The notes under the pieces: generated by a model
What the model was told of the DNA's origin: nothing
Seen by the model: only the letters and a program-made list of their open reading frames with translations
Databases searched by the model: none
Made by a program: the position numbers and the translations under genes
Shown here: positions 14,636 through 22,617 of the stretch, piece by piece
Layout of the letters: the number at the start of each line of letters is the position of its first letter
How positions within the stretch are numbered: position 1 is the stretch's first letter
Assembly: GCA_023440975.1 (NCBI GenBank)
Contig: JAEZRD010000065.1
Location: 1-23,282, forward strand
Reading direction: 5' to 3'
Source: Methanobacteriota archaeon
Lineage (GTDB): Archaea > Methanobacteriota > Methanobacteria > Methanobacteriales > Methanobacteriaceae
DNA: 23,282 bases

Positions 14636-15991
14636 CTATTTTATTAATTTAAACTTAGGAAACTGAGACATTTTCATATATTTTTCAATATTTGGACATA
14701 AAAGTCTAGCATAATTTAAAGAATAATCATATAATTTTAAAGCATTCATTTTACTAACTGGACGTAAACCATGAGCTAAAACACTACTATTACGTTTTTC
14801 AAGCTCTTTTCTAACTTTACTATCTTTAATGTAATACTGTCCTAAATCATCATTTAAATATCTTAACATATTAAAATCATTATACATTGATAAAGTAAAT
14901 GTTGATTTTGGATTATCAAAATTATTAATATTCAATTTAGTTAATATTTCTTGATAATCATCAGGAACAGTGTTTTTAAATGCTTCCTTATTAATATCAA
15001 ATTTTAAACTTTTTATAACTTCTTTATCAACTAAACCTAATTTATTAAGTTTTAGTTGAGCAACTAATTCCATAATACGATATAATCGTGCAACAGCATC
15101 ATCATATTTTCCTTCTTCTATACGACGGTATGCATTATTCAATAAATCTGGAAGGTAAAAGTAAATACTATTTTTATTAGGATTATTTTTAGTTGAAATT
15201 TTGTTTTCTAAAAATATTTGATTGCTTTTCATTTGATCTAAAAATTGAGGATTATACTTTTTAAAATCTTCAATAATATATTCTTCCCCAAAATTTACAT
15301 TTAATAAGTTTTTAAGACATTTATTTAAGTATATAGTGGATTTATCTTCATTAACTAATTCTATGTTAAATTTATCCCATGCATCATAAATATTTATAAT
15401 TTCTATGTAAAAAGCAGACATTTTTTTAAGAGAAGGTTCTTCTAGTTTGGATTTTGCTTGTTTTAAGTTTTCTCTTGCTGCTTGGAATTGGTAGTTGTTG
15501 AAGAATTCTTTTCCTCTGTTAAATTCAACTACTGCATATAAGTCAAATGGATCTTTTTGTTTTTTGATTTCTTCAAATCCATCTTTTACTATTCCTAAAC
15601 CACCTTTATCTCTACCTTCTTTTGAAGAGGTTCCTACATATGAGTATTCTATATTTTCCCCTACTGCTGCTAGAACTAATCCTGCAACCATAGGTTTGGT
15701 TCCTCCAGTAAAATCCATTAATACTCTGAAGTTATCATGTTTTAGTTCTCTTATTACAAGACGTGCCTTAAAGAAGGATTCTTCTAAACTTTCTGGGTTG
15801 TGTATTTCTTTGTATCTTGTTTCTCCTTTAAAGTTGGATTTTTCGATTACATCTTTGGTTACTTTTAATGTGTCTTTAGAGTGTAAGAAATAAACACAAT
15901 CTGGTTTAAATTCTTTCATACAAGTTACTAATGGTTCGTATGTTCCCCCTACACTTAGTATTAAAGCATTTAATTTGTTTTCTTCTTTCAT
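14636..15991 (-). CDS. CARF-HEPN ribonuclease, Csm6-like (TIGR02710-type), 451 aa
   Basis: The N-terminal CARF domain has a Rossmann-like start (LILSVGG, 10-16) and the ligand-loop motif DFTGGTKPM (93-101). The C-terminal HEPN domain ends with RNSSVLAH, giving R400-x6-H407, the catalytic pattern of HEPN RNases. Between them is a helical linker. Family members are activated by cyclic oligoadenylate from type III CRISPR complexes and cleave RNA non-specifically, arresting growth or killing the invader. No CRISPR array or other cas gene is in the window. ATG 15991 is preferred; an in-frame GTG at 16006 overlaps the GGGTG Shine-Dalgarno. Activation by a distant CRISPR locus or another nucleotide signal is possible. 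Confidence 0.75.
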   Translation of the reverse strand: MKEENKLNALILSVGGTYEPLVTCMKEFKPDCVYFLHSKDTLKVTKDVIEKSNFKGETRYKEIHNPESLEESFFKARLVIRELKHDNFRVLMDFTGGTKPMVAGLVLAAVGENIEYSYVGTSSKEGRDKGGLGIVKDGFEEIKKQKDPFDLYAVVEFNRGKEFFNNYQFQAARENLKQAKSKLEEPSLKKMSAFYIEIINIYDAWDKFNIELVNEDKSTIYLNKCLKNLLNVNFGEEYIIEDFKKYNPQFLDQMKSNQIFLENKISTKNNPNKNSIYFYLPDLLNNAYRRIEEGKYDDAVARLYRIMELVAQLKLNKLGLVDKEVIKSLKFDINKEAFKNTVPDDYQEILTKLNINNFDNPKSTFTLSMYNDFNMLRYLNDDLGQYYIKDSKVRKELEKRNSSVLAHGLRPVSKMNALKLYDYSLNYARLLCPNIEKYMKMSQFPKFKLIK

Positions 15992-16362
15992 TATTTTAAT
16001 ACACACCCTTTATTATTAAATATTAAAAAAATAGTTTTTTTATTATATTCATTATTTATTTTTTCATATTAATAATTTTAGATATATACATTAGATTTAT
16101 TAAGTTTATTAAAATAATCATACAAACTATTATAATTACATTAATATGGGAAATAAATAACATTAGTATTAGTTAATAGTTTAATAATTTAGGTTAACTA
16201 TGTTTTAATCGTGTATATTATTGTTAGGAAAAATAGAAGTATTTTGAAAAAATATAAAAGTTTATAAAACTGTAAAAAAAATAGTGTTTCATGCAGAATT
16301 TTAAAATGTGAAAAATTCTTTTATTAAAAAAAAATTATTTTAAAAAGGAGATGACTAAAAAA
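15992..16362. other. Intergenic region with promoter and leader hairpin for the 4Fe-4S gene
   Basis: Mostly AT-rich. A TATA-like AAAGTTTATAAAAC at 16257-16270 predicts a start near 16292. AGAATTTT (16295-16302) and AAAATTCT (16312-16319) then form an 8-bp hairpin followed by TTTT, so a terminator-like structure sits in the leader of the next gene. Nothing recognisable is seen in 16020-16250. Confidence 0.45.
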
Positions 16363-16584
16363 ATGGCTATAAGAGAATATAAAAATGAGGACATAACAAT
16401 TATCTGGGATTCAGACAAATGTACTCACGCAGGAATTTGTTGGAAAACTTTACCTGAAGTTTACCGTCCTAGTGAACGTCCTTGGGTTAAAATTGAAAAT
16501 GCAACAACTGAAGAGTTAAAAGCACAAATAGATCAATGCCCTTCTGGAGCATTAATTTATCGTGAAAATGAAAAAGAAGAATAA
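16363..16584 (+). CDS. Divergent mono-cluster 4Fe-4S protein (Fer4_19/YjdI-like), 73 aa
   Basis: The pattern C20-THAGI-C26, then PEVYRP, PWVKIENA and C59-PSGAL is that of the small divergent 4Fe-4S mono-cluster family. Only three cysteines are present, as in relatives; His22 or an external ligand may complete the site. Members are presumed electron carriers. The start is ATG 16363: AAAAGGAG ends immediately before an in-frame ATG at 16351, which therefore lies too close to the ribosome site. The gene stands alone. T-runs follow the stop. Confidence 0.8.
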   Translation: MAIREYKNEDITIIWDSDKCTHAGICWKTLPEVYRPSERPWVKIENATTEELKAQIDQCPSGALIYRENEKEE

Positions 16585-16701
16585 ATACTTTTTTTCTTCT
16601 TTTTTCTTCTTATTTATTCCACCTTAAAATTTAACATTTCTTATAATTACTCTTTAGATATTTCTCCTTTTTTTAAATTAAAAATGGTTTAAAAATTTTA
16701 T

Positions 16702-17085
16702 TTATCCTTCTGGATTTTCAGATGGCCCACCAGAGGAAGAACCTCCAGATGAAGATCCACCGGAACTAGAACCACCAGAGGAAGAACCTCCAGATGAAGA
16801 TCCACCGGAACTAGAACCTGAATTAGAAGAAGATGTGTGAGTAGTAGTTCCTGATGAACTAGAACCTGAACTTCCACTAGAACTGGATCCTGAACTTCCG
16901 CTAGAACCGCTTGAGGTGGTTGCGGCTGTATTGTTTGTAGTATTAGTTATGTTAGTTGTGTTATTAGCGGGTGTTGCGTTTGTGGTGTTTTGGTCAGTTG
17001 ACCCTGTCATTACTACAGCAGCACCTACTCCAACTATTAAAATAATTATAGCTAATACTAATATAATTAAATTTTCAGTTTTCAT
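16702..17085 (-). CDS. Membrane-anchored Ser/Gly-rich surface protein, 127 aa
   Basis: An uncleaved signal-anchor helix (LIILVLAIIILIVGVGAAVV, 6-25) is followed by a Thr/Asn segment with N-x-T sequons and a tail of SSSGG units, ending PSENPEG. The tail should extend outside the cell as a flexible, perhaps glycosylated, spacer. No globular domain is present. A TATA-like ACTATATAAAAT lies about 30 bases upstream, and AGGATTTAAG provides a weak Shine-Dalgarno. The coding repeats are described separately. Function unknown. Confidence 0.7.
   Translation of the reverse strand: MKTENLIILVLAIIILIVGVGAAVVMTGSTDQNTTNATPANNTTNITNTTNNTAATTSSGSSGSSGSSSSGSSGSSSSGTTTHTSSSNSGSSSGGSSSGGSSSGGSSSGGSSSGGSSSGGPSENPEG
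16727..16816 (-). repeat. Two identical 45-bp tandem repeats in the Ser/Gly tail
   Basis: The 45-base unit at 16727-16771, beginning CCACCAGAGGAAGAACC, is repeated without change at 16772-16816. It encodes 15 residues of SSSGG. Identity at silent positions points to a recent duplication. Its GC content is well above that of the surroundings. Confidence 0.85.
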
Positions 17086-17231
17086 TGTTATCTTAAATCC
17101 TATTTAATTTTATATAGTATTTTTTATGTTACAAAAAAATGTTTTTAAAATTTTTTTGTTGGTAACTTAATATTAGTTGTTTTCTTTATAAATATTTATT
17201 GATGGGATTTTTTGTTTTGTTAACAAAAAGG

Positions 17232-17396
17232 TTTATATAAAAGTTTTAAATAATAATAAAACGATATGAAATTTATTTCATATCTGTTGGAAAATAAACA
17301 AACAACCATTTTATAATCTCCAAAAAAAATTAAAATGGATTTCCAATATTTTTATTAAATCACAGGCATAATTAAAAAAAAAAAATAATTATGCCT
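17232..17396 (+). ncRNA. Candidate small RNA, unit A, with TATA box
   Basis: TTTATATAAAA (17232-17242) predicts a start near 17262. Three hairpins follow: GATATGAAA/TTTCATATC (17263-17284, 9 bp); TTGGAAA/TTTCCAA (17287-17293, 17340-17346) enclosing CCATTTTA/TAAAATGG (17306-17313, 17331-17338); and AGGCATAATTA/TAATTATGCCT (17364-17396, 11 bp). The loop of the second shows TAATCTCCA, whose CTCC could pair with Shine-Dalgarno sequences. Read on the minus strand the same loop is GGAG eight bases before an ATG of a 29-codon ORF, so a tiny gene is the alternative. Confidence 0.5.
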
Positions 17397-17560
17397 ACCT
17401 TTTACCTAAAAATACTATTTTTACTAAATCCCATTAAAATTCCTTAAATCCCCAATAAAAGAAACTAATTCTTTAAAAAAAATCAAATTACCAAAATTAA
17501 AATTCAGCAATAAGAGTAAAGTAATAAAAAATATGGATTTAATAGAAGAATAATAATAAA

Positions 17561-17681
17561 ATATATAAATAAAAAGAATCCAAATATAAATCATGGGTTA
17601 AAATCCATTAAAGATTTAATGAAATTAAAACCATTGTTATAATCTCCATGATTAAACAAAATGTTTTAATTAGTTTCATTA
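17561..17681 (+). ncRNA. Candidate small RNA, unit B, with TATA box
   Basis: ATATATAAAT (17561-17570) predicts a start near 17590. A short hairpin ATGG/CCAT (17593-17608) precedes an 18-bp bulged stem: TAATGAAA, TTAAAAC and ATT (17617-17635) pair with AAT, GTTTTAA and TTTCATTA (17660-17681). Its loop shows TATAATCTCCA, the same as in unit A, about 40 bases after the predicted start in both. The minus-strand alternative is GGAG with an ATG whose ORF is only eight codons, which weakens the coding reading. Confidence 0.45.
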
Positions 17682-17948
17682 CAAAAAAAAGAAAGGAACC
17701 ACGAAAAAATTTTTAGCTTTTAAAAAGAACATGGGAAAAATGTTTAAAAAAAAGGATTTAAACAATAAATTTCTAAATAAAGAAATTTAAACTTACACTG
17801 AAAAAAAGAACATTTTTTTATTAAAAAAAAAAATTCTTACAAAAAAAAATTAGAAACTAACCACTGCTAAAAAAAGGATTAATGGATTCTTTCTTTTTTT
17901 TACATTTTTTTAAAAAAGATTAAAACCCTAAATTATTTTTACTTTTTT

Positions 17949-18734
17949 TTATACATTATCTAATATTTCAGATGGTGCACCTGCTATTTCAACTAAATAT
18001 TCTGCTTCAACAATATGTAATTTAGATGGAATAACAATACAATGTAAAGGTCCTCCAAAATCATAATCAATAAGGTTTTTTATATAATCTGCTTTAACTA
18101 TATTGTCCTTAGATCCAACACGTGCAATACCTATAGCTAAAGTATCTGGACTTATTGAACCTTTTTCATCATCATAAATTTTCATTAAATATTCCAGCCC
18201 TTCATTAACACTCATATATCTATCTTTGTGTGCTTGAATATCTAATAGGACTAATGTGTGGAAATCCATTTTAAGATTTTCTTCTATTGCATAGTATGGA
18301 GATTTAGGGAAGAAATTTTCATCAGGAAATGGAATTGTTGTTACTTTACCAAATTTATAAGCTTGAAGACCACTAATTCCAGGAGCACTTGATAAGATAG
18401 ATGATCCATGAATTACAGTGTAAGGTATGTTTTTCTTATGCACTTCAACCAGAAAATCTGAGTGTGTTGTTGCAATTAATGGGTCCCCTCCAGTTAGCAA
18501 TGCAACATTTAATGTTTCTGCTTCTTTTAAGAAAATATTTTCTTCTTCTACTTCATTACGATTTAATATGATGATTTCTTTACCTATTATATCTTCAATA
18601 TCTTTAAAGTTTGAACCGAATAATCGGCTTGTGAAAAATTCTGCATATACTTTGTCCATATTTTTTAATGCATTAATCCCTTTTAAACTTATATCTTCTG
18701 CATCGAATAATCCTAATCCTATTAAATAAAACAT
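17949..18734 (-). CDS. dphB: Diphthine synthase, 261 aa
   Basis: The methyltransferase of diphthamide synthesis: it adds methyl groups from S-adenosylmethionine to the modified histidine of elongation factor 2. The tetrapyrrole-methylase fold shows the N-terminal FYLIGLGLFDAEDIS, the GGDP loop (TGGDPLIATTHSD), and VIHGSSILSSAPGISGLQAY. Length is typical of archaeal Dph5. It is divergent from trm5; both act on the translation apparatus. A GGAG lies twelve bases before the ATG, with an ATG-TAA start-stop between them. Confidence 0.95.
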   Translation of the reverse strand: MFYLIGLGLFDAEDISLKGINALKNMDKVYAEFFTSRLFGSNFKDIEDIIGKEIIILNRNEVEEENIFLKEAETLNVALLTGGDPLIATTHSDFLVEVHKKNIPYTVIHGSSILSSAPGISGLQAYKFGKVTTIPFPDENFFPKSPYYAIEENLKMDFHTLVLLDIQAHKDRYMSVNEGLEYLMKIYDDEKGSISPDTLAIGIARVGSKDNIVKADYIKNLIDYDFGGPLHCIVIPSKLHIVEAEYLVEIAGAPSEILDNV

Positions 18735-18981
18735 TTTTACATTAGTCTCCTATATTTGAACTTATTAATTTTTATAGTGAAAAAAAGAATAGTTAATTAA
18801 GTATTTGGTTAATAATAATATTTATATTTAGATATTAAATGGGATAATATTTTGAAAATAATAGTGGGAAAAATAAAGAGTTAGAAACTATTAAAATAAA
18901 TCAAAGATTAACCAATTAAAGATATAAAGTTTAACTTAAAATAGATTAAAAACAAGGTTCTAATTAAAATTATTAAGTGAT

Positions 18982-20043
18982 ATGATGAAAAGTTTAAAAG
19001 TAGAGCTACATCATCTTAATGATGTGCGTAAAATCATTGCAGAAAAACAATTAATGAATATGGATTACAAAATCAAAACAGAAAAAGATTACGGATACAT
19101 ACCAATAAAAGAAACCACAAATGAAACACTAATCCAAGAAATAAAAAACACACTCCAAATGCCAGAATTAGAAATAAAAAACACAGACACAGAATTAACA
19201 CCAACAAAACATTATCCCAAAAGTATAACTGAAGCTTTAAAAGGGAAACTAAACAACACAGAAATTGAAAATCTTAAAAAAAGCTTCGACACAATAGGAG
19301 ATATTGTAATACTTGAAATACCTGAAGAATTAGAACCTGAAAAAGAAATAATAGGAGAATCAACCTTAAACTTCACAAAAAGAAAAAGCATATACATGAA
19401 AAAAAGTCCAATAGAAGGAGTTACACGTACAAGACAATTAGAACTTATAGCAGGCCAAGACAATCCCATAACAATACATAAAGAACATGGAACAAGATTA
19501 AAATTAGATGTTACAGAAGTATACTTCTCACCACGACTCGCAACAGAACGAAAAAGAGTATCAGATAGTGTAAAACCAGGTGAAGAAATACTAGATATGT
19601 TCTGCGGAATAGGACCATTCCCCATAGTAATCGCACATAATAAACCTTGTGAAATAACAAGTGTAGATATAAACGAATATGCAATAAAATACCTAAAAGA
19701 AAATATTGAATTAAACAAACTAAAAGGAACAATACACCCTATCTGTGGAGATATAAACCAAGTTGCAAAAGAACAATTATTAGATAAAAAATTTGACAGA
19801 ATAATAATGAATCTACCCGGAACAGCATACCAATTCCTAGATTTAGCTATAAAACATACTAAAAACAATGGAATAATAAACTACTACGAATTCAGTGACA
19901 GCTTCGGACAAGGAATAGAACGTTTACAAGAAGCAGCACACAAACAAAACAAAAATGTGGAAATCTTAACAAATCGCAAAGTCAAAAGTAGTAGCCCTGG
20001 AAAATGGCATGTAGGAATAGATGCTAAAATAACAGAAAAATAA
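18982..20043 (+). CDS. trm5: tRNA (guanine37-N1)-methyltransferase Trm5, 353 aa
   Basis: Methylates G37 next to the anticodon, preventing +1 frameshifting. The N-terminal half contains the D1/D2 region. YFSPRLATERKR precedes the S-adenosylmethionine-binding motif ILDMFCGIGPFPI, then SVDINEYAI and the NLPGTAYQFLD motif typical of Trm5. The C-terminal part closes the Rossmann domain with PGKWHVGID. Two adjacent ATGs could serve as start; AAGTGAT lies just before the first, so the second may be used. It converges with mtnA with only 12 bases between the stops. Confidence 0.92.
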   Translation: MMKSLKVELHHLNDVRKIIAEKQLMNMDYKIKTEKDYGYIPIKETTNETLIQEIKNTLQMPELEIKNTDTELTPTKHYPKSITEALKGKLNNTEIENLKKSFDTIGDIVILEIPEELEPEKEIIGESTLNFTKRKSIYMKKSPIEGVTRTRQLELIAGQDNPITIHKEHGTRLKLDVTEVYFSPRLATERKRVSDSVKPGEEILDMFCGIGPFPIVIAHNKPCEITSVDINEYAIKYLKENIELNKLKGTIHPICGDINQVAKEQLLDKKFDRIIMNLPGTAYQFLDLAIKHTKNNGIINYYEFSDSFGQGIERLQEAAHKQNKNVEILTNRKVKSSSPGKWHVGIDAKITEK

Positions 20044-20055
20044 AAAAAAGGATAA

Positions 20056-20985
20056 TTATAAAGGATTAATTATTCCTTCTTCAGTTATAATACCTGTGAT
20101 TAAATCAGAAGGCACTATATCAAAAGCAGGATTAATTACTTCTGTCCCCTCAGGACAAATTCTACAATTACCATAATAACGTACTTCATCACCATCTCGT
20201 TCTTCAATAATAGTATCAAAAATATTTGCTTCTTTATCAAAGGTACTTAATGGTGCTGCTACATAAAATGGAACATTGAAACGTTTAGCTGCAAGAGCCA
20301 CCATAAGTGAACCAATCTTATTAGCCACTCCACCAATAGCAACACGATCAGCACCAATAACCACTTTATTTATACGATTTTGACTCATTAAATAACCAGA
20401 TGCTACATCAGGTATTAATTTAACAGGAATATTTTCTTGTTGCATTTCCCACACACTTAATCTTGCACCTTGACCACGAGGACGTGTTTCATCACATATA
20501 ACATTAATATTTTTACCATCATTAAATGCTGAGCGTATAACTCCTAATGCAGTTCCATAATCAACACATGCTAATGCTCCAGCATTACAGTGAGTTAGAA
20601 TAGTATCTCCATCATCTATGATTTCAGAACCATATTTACCAATATTTACATTAGTTTCTATATCTTCACAATACATTTTCATTGCTTCTTCTAAAGGATT
20701 ATCAGATTCAAGAACTCGATTTACTGCCCAAAAAAGGTTAATTGCAGTTGGTCTAGAAGCTTTTATTTCATTAGCTGCAGTTTCTAAGTTTTCTCCTTTA
20801 ATATCTGCAAGTGCCATACCGAATGCTGCTGCAACTCCAATTGCAGGAGCTCCTCTAACTGTCATGTCTTTTATTGCTTCTATAACATCTTGGTATGTGT
20901 CACAGTAAACATAAGTTAATTCATCAGGTAATTTAGTTTGATCTATAAGTTTTAGTCTGTTGTTAGTCCATTCTAATGTTTTCAT
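20056..20985 (-). CDS. mtnA: S-methyl-5-thioribose-1-phosphate isomerase (aIF2B-like), 309 aa
   Basis: Converts methylthioribose 1-phosphate to methylthioribulose 1-phosphate in methionine salvage; in methanogens it is also linked to 5'-deoxyadenosine recycling. Motifs: RGAPAIG (44-50), HCNAGALA with catalytic Cys133, DETRPRGQGARL (165-176), and GADRVAIGGVANKIG with Asp213. The 80-residue spacing of Cys and Asp is that of known MtnA. ATG 20985 is chosen because CGTGAT upstream looks like the ribosome site; a GTG at 20994 would add three residues. Related ribose-1,5-bisphosphate isomerases are the main alternative. Confidence 0.88.
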   Translation of the reverse strand: MKTLEWTNNRLKLIDQTKLPDELTYVYCDTYQDVIEAIKDMTVRGAPAIGVAAAFGMALADIKGENLETAANEIKASRPTAINLFWAVNRVLESDNPLEEAMKMYCEDIETNVNIGKYGSEIIDDGDTILTHCNAGALACVDYGTALGVIRSAFNDGKNINVICDETRPRGQGARLSVWEMQQENIPVKLIPDVASGYLMSQNRINKVVIGADRVAIGGVANKIGSLMVALAAKRFNVPFYVAAPLSTFDKEANIFDTIIEERDGDEVRYYGNCRICPEGTEVINPAFDIVPSDLITGIITEEGIINPL

Positions 20986-21047
20986 ATTTATCACGAAAAA
21001 ATATAGTATTAATAAAAAAAAAGGGGTTTAAATGTTTTTTTTAAATT

Positions 21048-21308
21048 TTAAGGATTGTTAAATTTGTATACAAAACCCTCAAGATTTTTAATGGATATGA
21101 TTCTTAAAAAAGTAGCATCCAACATTAATTCAACTTTATTAATCACATATAGTCCAAGTTCTGCATCGGGTATTCCATTATCAGTGTAAATAGTGATTTC
21201 TGTACCATCATCATTTATTTCATAATTTAACTTATCATAAGTAGGGCAGGAATCTGTTGTGAAATTTTCTAATTTTTTCTCTAAATCTTCAGGTAATCTT
21301 TTTACCAT
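21048..21308 (-). CDS. Unknown ~80-aa family, divergent fourth copy
   Basis: 86 residues sharing the layout of the three tandem genes at 12 kb: a charged N-terminal helix (LPEDLEKKLENF), an acidic strand pair (DDGTEITIYTDNG), a helix (VELMLDATF) and a tail IISIKNLEGFVYKFN aligning with LISNNGLYGSVYKLN. AAGGAG precedes the ATG by about twelve bases. It lies between nifB and mtnA on the same strand, and a T-run after it suggests termination before mtnA. Function unknown. Confidence 0.7.
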   Translation of the reverse strand: MVKRLPEDLEKKLENFTTDSCPTYDKLNYEINDDGTEITIYTDNGIPDAELGLYVINKVELMLDATFLRIISIKNLEGFVYKFNNP

Positions 21309-21460
21309 TTTAAAATTATTCTCCTTCTACTTTTATTTTTTTTAAAAAAAATTTGTAAGTTAAATCATAGTGTATTATGTTATTAATTATAAAATTAGTA
21401 GTATATAATTATTTATAAAAAAAAAGAGTTTTGTAAAAAAAAGTAAAAAAAAGAATTAAT

Positions 21461-22366
21461 TTAGTAATGACTTTGTGGGGTCATTCCTAAATGTTTATCT
21501 GAACCATGTTTTCCAGGAATACCATAAGCATCAGCACGGCATTGGGTACAAGCACGGAATACTGGAATAATTTCTTCTACTTCATCACGTACTTTTTCCA
21601 TCATTTCACATCCTGGTCTTTCATAGTCTTTCATTTTATTTAATGGTATGAGAGGTAGGACATTCATGATTGATGCTCCTCGGGCTTTAACTTCTTTTGC
21701 TATGTCAACGATGTGTTCATCATTTAAACCAGGTATTAATACACTGTTTACTTTAACAATAACACCATTGTTTGTGAGTTTTTCTATTCCTTCTAATTGG
21801 TTTTTAAGTAATATTTCAGCTGCTTCTTTACCTTTGTATACTTTTCCATCTAATGCGACGAATGAGTATATTTCTTTTCCTATTTCTGGGTCGACTGCAT
21901 TGACTGTTACTGTTACTGAGTTTACTCCTAGTTCTGCTATTTTGTCAGCGTATCTTGGTAATAATAATCCATTTGTACTCATACATTTTATTAGGTCTGG
22001 TTTTTCTTTTGCTAGTTTTTCGAAGAATTCGAATGTTTCTTCATTAGCTAATGCATCTCCTGGTCCTGCTACACCTACTACAGCTATTGGTCCTTCTTTT
22101 GTCACTTCTTTTACATGTTCTATTGCTGCATCTGGTTTCATTACACAGGATGCTACTCCTGGTCTGTCTTCTTCTGTGTTAAGTGATCTTGTGCAGAAGT
22201 TACATGCTATGTTACATTTTGGTGCAATTGGTACATGTGCTCTTCCTACTTTATCATGCATTTTTTCATTAAAACATGGGTGTGCTCTTGTAAGGTGTGC
22301 GAAATTTGATCCGTTATGTTTTCCGTCACAAGTTTTGTCGCCTTGTTTTGTTTTCATTGATTCCAT
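21461..22366 (-). CDS. nifB: NifB-type radical SAM protein, 301 aa
   Basis: Builds NifB-co, the 8Fe-9S-C precursor of the nitrogenase cofactor, by radical SAM chemistry. Residues HPCFNEKMHDKVGRAHVPIA lead to CNIACNFC, the CxxxCxxC (C51, C55, C58) that binds the radical SAM cluster. RPGVASCVMKP and VAGPGDALAN are family motifs. The C-terminal ACTQCRADAYGIPG supplies further cluster ligands. It is the short form without the NifX domain, usual in archaea. AAGGAT abuts ATG 22375, so ATG 22366 is preferred. No other nif gene is nearby. Confidence 0.9.
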   Translation of the reverse strand: MESMKTKQGDKTCDGKHNGSNFAHLTRAHPCFNEKMHDKVGRAHVPIAPKCNIACNFCTRSLNTEEDRPGVASCVMKPDAAIEHVKEVTKEGPIAVVGVAGPGDALANEETFEFFEKLAKEKPDLIKCMSTNGLLLPRYADKIAELGVNSVTVTVNAVDPEIGKEIYSFVALDGKVYKGKEAAEILLKNQLEGIEKLTNNGVIVKVNSVLIPGLNDEHIVDIAKEVKARGASIMNVLPLIPLNKMKDYERPGCEMMEKVRDEVEEIIPVFRACTQCRADAYGIPGKHGSDKHLGMTPQSHY

Positions 22367-22617
22367 AAGTACCATATCCTTCTTGAATATTAAATATTTA
22401 TTTTTTGTATTTTTTTCTATTAGTTTTACTTTTTATGTTTTTATTATTTAAGTATTGTATTTTGGATTTTTTTATATCCTAAGTAATGTTAGTGTATGTA
22501 CGAATTAACATATAAAGTTAACTATTGTTATTAAAATATTAATAATAAGAATATTGAAAAAGTATTAATATGGTTTTATAAAAAAATAAAGAAAAAGAAA
22601 AATTGATGAAAAGAATA
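22367..22617 (-). promoter_or_regulatory. nifB upstream region
   Basis: On the minus strand ACTTTATATGTTAATT (about 22505-22520) looks like a TATA box inside a small dyad, GTTAA and TTAAC. A short GGAT/ATCC hairpin lies at 22473-22488. The leader would be about 100 bases. No gene fits here. Confidence 0.35.

Larger units (their letters stand above)
17086..17948. other. Long gene-free region with two RNA-like units
   Basis: No protein gene longer than 30 codons is credible. It holds two related hairpin units behind TATA boxes (17232-17396 and 17561-17681). The remainder, 17690-17948, is A-rich on the plus strand and includes the presumed terminator of dph5, with GGATTAATGGATTCTTTC near 17875 followed by a T-run. 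Confidence 0.55.

Noticed and set aside
17220..17309. 29-codon minus-strand ORF with GGAG start signal
   Set aside because: It has a good ribosome site, but its sister start in unit B gives only eight codons and the region folds into hairpins behind plus-strand TATA boxes. Kept only as an alternative, not called as a gene.
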